Of a stretch of DNA of 8,149 bases, positions 5,656-8,149 are shown piece after piece. The notes beneath the pieces are model-generated. The model made no database searches and was not told the origin of the DNA. It saw only the letters and a program-made list of their open reading frames with translations. Position 1 is the first letter of the stretch. Each line of letters begins with the position of its first letter. Source of the stretch: Desulfobulbus sp. (GTDB lineage: Bacteria > Desulfobacterota > Desulfobulbia > Desulfobulbales > Desulfobulbaceae); contig DRKH01000319.1 in assembly GCA_011051825.1 (NCBI GenBank), positions 1 through 8,149 of the forward strand. The letters run 5' to 3'. The translations under genes and the position numbers were made by a program.

Positions 5656-6894
5656 ATGGATATACAGATTCCCGAGTTGCTGGCCCCGGCCGGTAATTTC
5701 GACAAACTGGTCACCGCCATTCATTACGGTGCGGACGCGGTATACCTGGGCGGCCCGAAGTACAGCCTCAGGGCCCGGGCCGGTAATTTTGATGATGCCG
5801 GTATGCGCCGGGCCGTCGAATATGCCCATGGCCGGGGGGTAAAGGTTTATATAACGGTTAATATCTTCGCCCATAACCGTGACCTGGAAGGGCTTGAGAG
5901 GTACCTGGAGTTCCTGCGGCAGGCCGGAGCGGATGGTCTGATTATTGCCGATCCCGGAATTTTCCATGTGGCCCGGCAGGTGGTCCCGGAACTGTCCCTG
6001 CACCTGTCGACCCAGGCCAATGTCACCAATGTCGCCAGTGCGCAGTTCTGGCAGCAGCAGGGGGCGGCCCGGCTGAATCTGGCCCGGGAACTCGGGCTTG
6101 AGGAAATCCGCCGGGTTCGACAGGGAACCGATGTCGAGCTGGAAGTGTTCGTGCATGGTGCACTCTGTATATCCTATTCAGGCCGCTGTATGCTCTCCAA
6201 CTACTTTACCGGCCGCGATGCCAATCAAGGCGATTGTGCCCATCCCTGCCGCTACTCCTATAAGCTGGTGGAAGAGAAGCGACCTGGTCAGTATTTTCCG
6301 GTGGAGGAGGATGAACGGGGGACTTATATCTTTAATTCGCGGGACCTGTGCCTGCTGCAAAGGGTACCCGAACTTATTGCCGCCGGAACGAATTCAATTA
6401 AAATTGAGGGGCGGATGAAATCAGTGGGCTACGTCGGCAGTGTGGTGCGGCTCTATCGGGCTGCTCTTGACTGGATACAATTGCAGATTTTTTCAGGAGC
6501 CGACTGTGAAAAACTCCTGTTGCCCAATACTTTTGCCAAAGAAATGAAGAAGATCGGTACCCGGGGACAGACGGAAAACTTTTTTGATGCCCACCCTTCA
6601 ACAGAGGCCATGTTGTATGATACAATACGAACAACTCAGGGCTATGCTCCTGCCGGAATTGTCACCGGGATTGATCCCCTGATCATCGATGTTCGCAATC
6701 CCATTGAGTGCGGTGACAATCTGGAATATCTCTGCCCGGACATTGAACCCGAGACCTGTACTGTTGTCTCCATGGAAACGGAAGACCGCAGGCCCGTTGA
6801 ACGGGCTAATCCGGGGAATCGAATTCTCCTGAAGATAAATCCAACACCGAACGACCTGACCATACACAGTCTGTTTCGAAGATATATGGAATGA
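5656..6894 (+). CDS. trhP: U32-family protein, TrhP-like (prephenate-dependent tRNA U34 hydroxylation)
   Basis: This 412-aa protein begins ELLAPAGNFDKL..AIHYGADAVYLGG, the classic U32 TIM-barrel start. It continues with ADPGIF (98-103) and LHLSTQANVTN (115-125). Next comes the U32 signature with EVFVHGALCISYSGRC (163-178) and RDANQGDCAHPCRYSY. C171, C178, C194 and C198 are the likely [4Fe-4S] ligands. TYIFNSRDLCL and SIKIEGRMKS follow, then a C-terminal beta-rich domain. The closest known relatives are E. coli YegQ/TrhP and Bacillus YrrO-type proteins, which make 5-hydroxyuridine at the tRNA wobble base; the old peptidase name is misleading. The ribosome site is weak (CCGGAT about 10 bases upstream), and a stable hairpin lies before it. 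Its stop overlaps the next start as ATGA. Another U32 activity cannot be excluded. Confidence 0.82.
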   Translation: MDIQIPELLAPAGNFDKLVTAIHYGADAVYLGGPKYSLRARAGNFDDAGMRRAVEYAHGRGVKVYITVNIFAHNRDLEGLERYLEFLRQAGADGLIIADPGIFHVARQVVPELSLHLSTQANVTNVASAQFWQQQGAARLNLARELGLEEIRRVRQGTDVELEVFVHGALCISYSGRCMLSNYFTGRDANQGDCAHPCRYSYKLVEEKRPGQYFPVEEDERGTYIFNSRDLCLLQRVPELIAAGTNSIKIEGRMKSVGYVGSVVRLYRAALDWIQLQIFSGADCEKLLLPNTFAKEMKKIGTRGQTENFFDAHPSTEAMLYDTIRTTQGYAPAGIVTGIDPLIIDVRNPIECGDNLEYLCPDIEPETCTVVSMETEDRRPVERANPGNRILLKINPTPNDLTIHSLFRRYME

Positions 6895-7970
6895 ACATGA
6901 AGCCTATTCTCAATGTCCCCTTTCTGCCGGAACCTTCATATATTGATTTTTTAACCTCTGTTGCAGACCATCTTGCCGGTCTGCAATTCGGCCTTCCCGG
7001 TCCCGGCAGGCTGGACAGCCGCATACGGCAGGATAATATGCACCTGGATGAACAGCTTGCCGTCGGCCTGGAGCGGCTCAACAAACCGAAAAAATATGTT
7101 CTGCTCAACAGTCGTTTCTATGACCCGGTGCTGTTAAACGATTCCGACGCACTCTCCTCGATTATCACAAGCCTTGATTTTTTTGTCGACAGAGGAGTGC
7201 TGGATGGGATTATCTACTGTGATCATTACCTGCTTCGGCGCCTGTCCGACGAAGCACCGGATCTTGCCGCATCCCTTGAAGCCGTTCCCGGCGCAAACTG
7301 CATGCTTGATTCTTATGCCAAGGTGGAGAGCCGGTTGGGTTATATAGGGGAGACCCGGTTCAAGCTTCCCGCAAAAATCCTGCTTGACCGCTCATTGAAC
7401 AGGGATCTCGATTCGCTGGCCCATGTGGTGCGCCGGATTCGGCAGAAAACTCCGGACATGGGTATTGAGTTACTCGCCAATGAGGGCTGCCTGCCCCATT
7501 GTCCTTTCAAACTCTCCCATGACGCCTACATTGCCCTTGCCAATGTCGAGGGCAATGACAGCACGTTTCTACTGAATCAGCAACTCGGCTGTGTCCGTAT
7601 TCTTACTGAAGAACCGCATCGGATCCTGCAGTCGCCGTTTATCCGACCCGAGGATCTGGAGCTCTATCTTTACCATGTGGACACCATAAAACTCTGTGGC
7701 CGAACCCTGGGTACCGACTTCCTGGAGCGTACTATCAGTGCCTATCTTGCCCGCAAACATGAAGGCAACCTGCTTGATCTGATGGATGCGGTTCACTGGA
7801 TGGCCGATCGCCTCTATGTGGAAAATTCCGCACTGTCCTTTGATTTTGCCAATATGCTTTCCATGTGCGACCGACATTGTACAACCTGCGGTTTCTGTGA
7901 AGAGCTTTTTCAATCCATTACCCATCCCCTGCCGTTGATAATCCGGGATAACCGGGCAACCGTAGATTGA
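6891..7970 (+). CDS. Divergent U32-like Fe-S protein, partner of the TrhP-like gene
   Basis: I do not recognise a named family for this 359-aa protein. It keeps a distant U32 barrel layout: LDGIIYCDHYLLRRL (104-118) stands where U32 proteins have ADGLIIADP. A predicted strand and helix with ILLDRSLNRDLDSL precede GIELLANEGCLPHCPF (191-206), in place of VFVHGALC. Cysteines at 200 and 204, plus a C-terminal CX3CX2CX2C (C326, C330, C333, C336: CDRHCTTCGFC), could bind one or two Fe-S clusters. It lacks the NSRDL and IKIEGR motifs of TrhP and any signal peptide or membrane segment. The ATG at 6891 overlaps the trhP stop (ATGA); a second ATG at 6897 is a possible alternative. By analogy with UbiU/UbiV, it may form a heterodimer with its neighbour, but this is inference. 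Confidence 0.85.
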   Translation: MNMKPILNVPFLPEPSYIDFLTSVADHLAGLQFGLPGPGRLDSRIRQDNMHLDEQLAVGLERLNKPKKYVLLNSRFYDPVLLNDSDALSSIITSLDFFVDRGVLDGIIYCDHYLLRRLSDEAPDLAASLEAVPGANCMLDSYAKVESRLGYIGETRFKLPAKILLDRSLNRDLDSLAHVVRRIRQKTPDMGIELLANEGCLPHCPFKLSHDAYIALANVEGNDSTFLLNQQLGCVRILTEEPHRILQSPFIRPEDLELYLYHVDTIKLCGRTLGTDFLERTISAYLARKHEGNLLDLMDAVHWMADRLYVENSALSFDFANMLSMCDRHCTTCGFCEELFQSITHPLPLIIRDNRATVD

Positions 7971-8006
7971 CAGTCCGGGGTTCTGCCGGTAAAGTCTTGC
8001 TGAGCG

Positions 8007-8116
8007 GTAACTGTTCAGGAGCACCCCATCTCTGCACGGTCAGGCCTGATTCACATAGGAATCACTATAGTTCACAGGCCTGACTGCACAGATATGGAGC
8101 ACTCCTAAACAGTTAC
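8007..8116. repeat. Imperfect palindromic repeat, copy C (best preserved)
   Basis: Two 42-base arms (8007-8048 and 8075-8116) align without a single gap: 34 Watson-Crick pairs, a perfect apical GTCAGGCCTG/CAGGCCTGAC, and termini GTAACTGTT/AACAGTTAC. The 26-base loop contains CACATAG (8052-8058) and CTATAG (8065-8070). Of the eight mismatches, six become G:U pairs in a minus-strand transcript, one in a plus-strand transcript, and one in neither. It follows the U32-like gene by 36 bases; no T-run marks it as a standard terminator. Confidence 0.85.
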
Positions 8117-8149
8117 AGGTGGTGGTTGGGCTAGTTCTCTGCCCCTACC

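Noticed and set aside
7569..8024. 151-codon minus-strand frame opposite the end of the U32-like gene
   Set aside because: It overlaps a well-supported gene with cysteine motifs and extends into repeat copy C.
8007..8116. Integron attC site
   Set aside because: The length and palindrome fit loosely, but the ends (GTAACTG / CAGTTAC) do not match the RYYYAAC and GTTRRRY core boxes, and no integrase or cassette array is visible.
1..8149. CRISPR array, tRNA or rRNA genes, complete insertion sequence
   Set aside because: No regularly spaced direct repeats, cloverleaf, rRNA signature or transposase frame was found.

Overview
The window comes from a bacterium carrying an oxidative-type (reverse-acting) dissimilatory sulfite reductase. 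This implies sulfur oxidation or disproportionation rather than classical sulfate respiration. The DsrA and DsrB residues around the siroheme cysteines (SCVGPARC and GCPNDC in DsrA, STSCCAINCGGQ in DsrB) look like those I recall for purple sulfur bacteria. They differ from the Desulfovibrio-type enzyme, which has ACPNGC and a CGAVHC insertion. Genes are roughly 55-62% GC by eye. The lineage cannot be fixed from the sequence alone: sulfur-oxidising Proteobacteria or a Desulfobacterota member with oxidative-type dsr genes both fit.

Layout. From position 1 to about 3.3 kb on the minus strand lies a dsrA-dsrB-dsrL cluster; dsrL runs off the left edge. The cluster has a well-formed sigma70-type promoter with a palindrome at the expected transcription start. 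An unusual 183-bp spacer separates dsrA from dsrB, while dsrL overlaps dsrB by 4 nt. From 3.68 to 4.77 kb, also on the minus strand, a two-gene unit encodes a small CBM48/isoamylase early-set protein and a PhzF-family enzyme. From 4.77 to 5.66 kb there is no convincing gene: it holds a palindromic site, an orphan minus-strand intrinsic terminator, an AT-rich stretch and several nested palindromes. From 5.66 to 7.97 kb on the plus strand, two overlapping genes encode a TrhP-like U32 protein (tRNA U34 hydroxylation family) and a divergent U32-like Fe-S protein.

DsrAB would oxidise protein-bound sulfane sulfur to sulfite in the cytoplasm, and DsrL would pass the released electrons to NAD(P)+. 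The U32 pair probably forms a separate RNA-modification or hydroxylation module, with prephenate and Fe-S clusters as likely requirements.

The least explained feature is a family of imperfect palindromes. Two full copies (3477-3611 and 8007-8116) and one shorter relative (5501-5589) share an apical loop of the form CRCATAG...CTATAG. Their stems covary, and their mismatches mostly become G:U pairs if the minus strand is the transcribed one. They look like a dispersed, structurally selected repeat (REP- or MITE-like, or an RNA element). I do not recognise the family.
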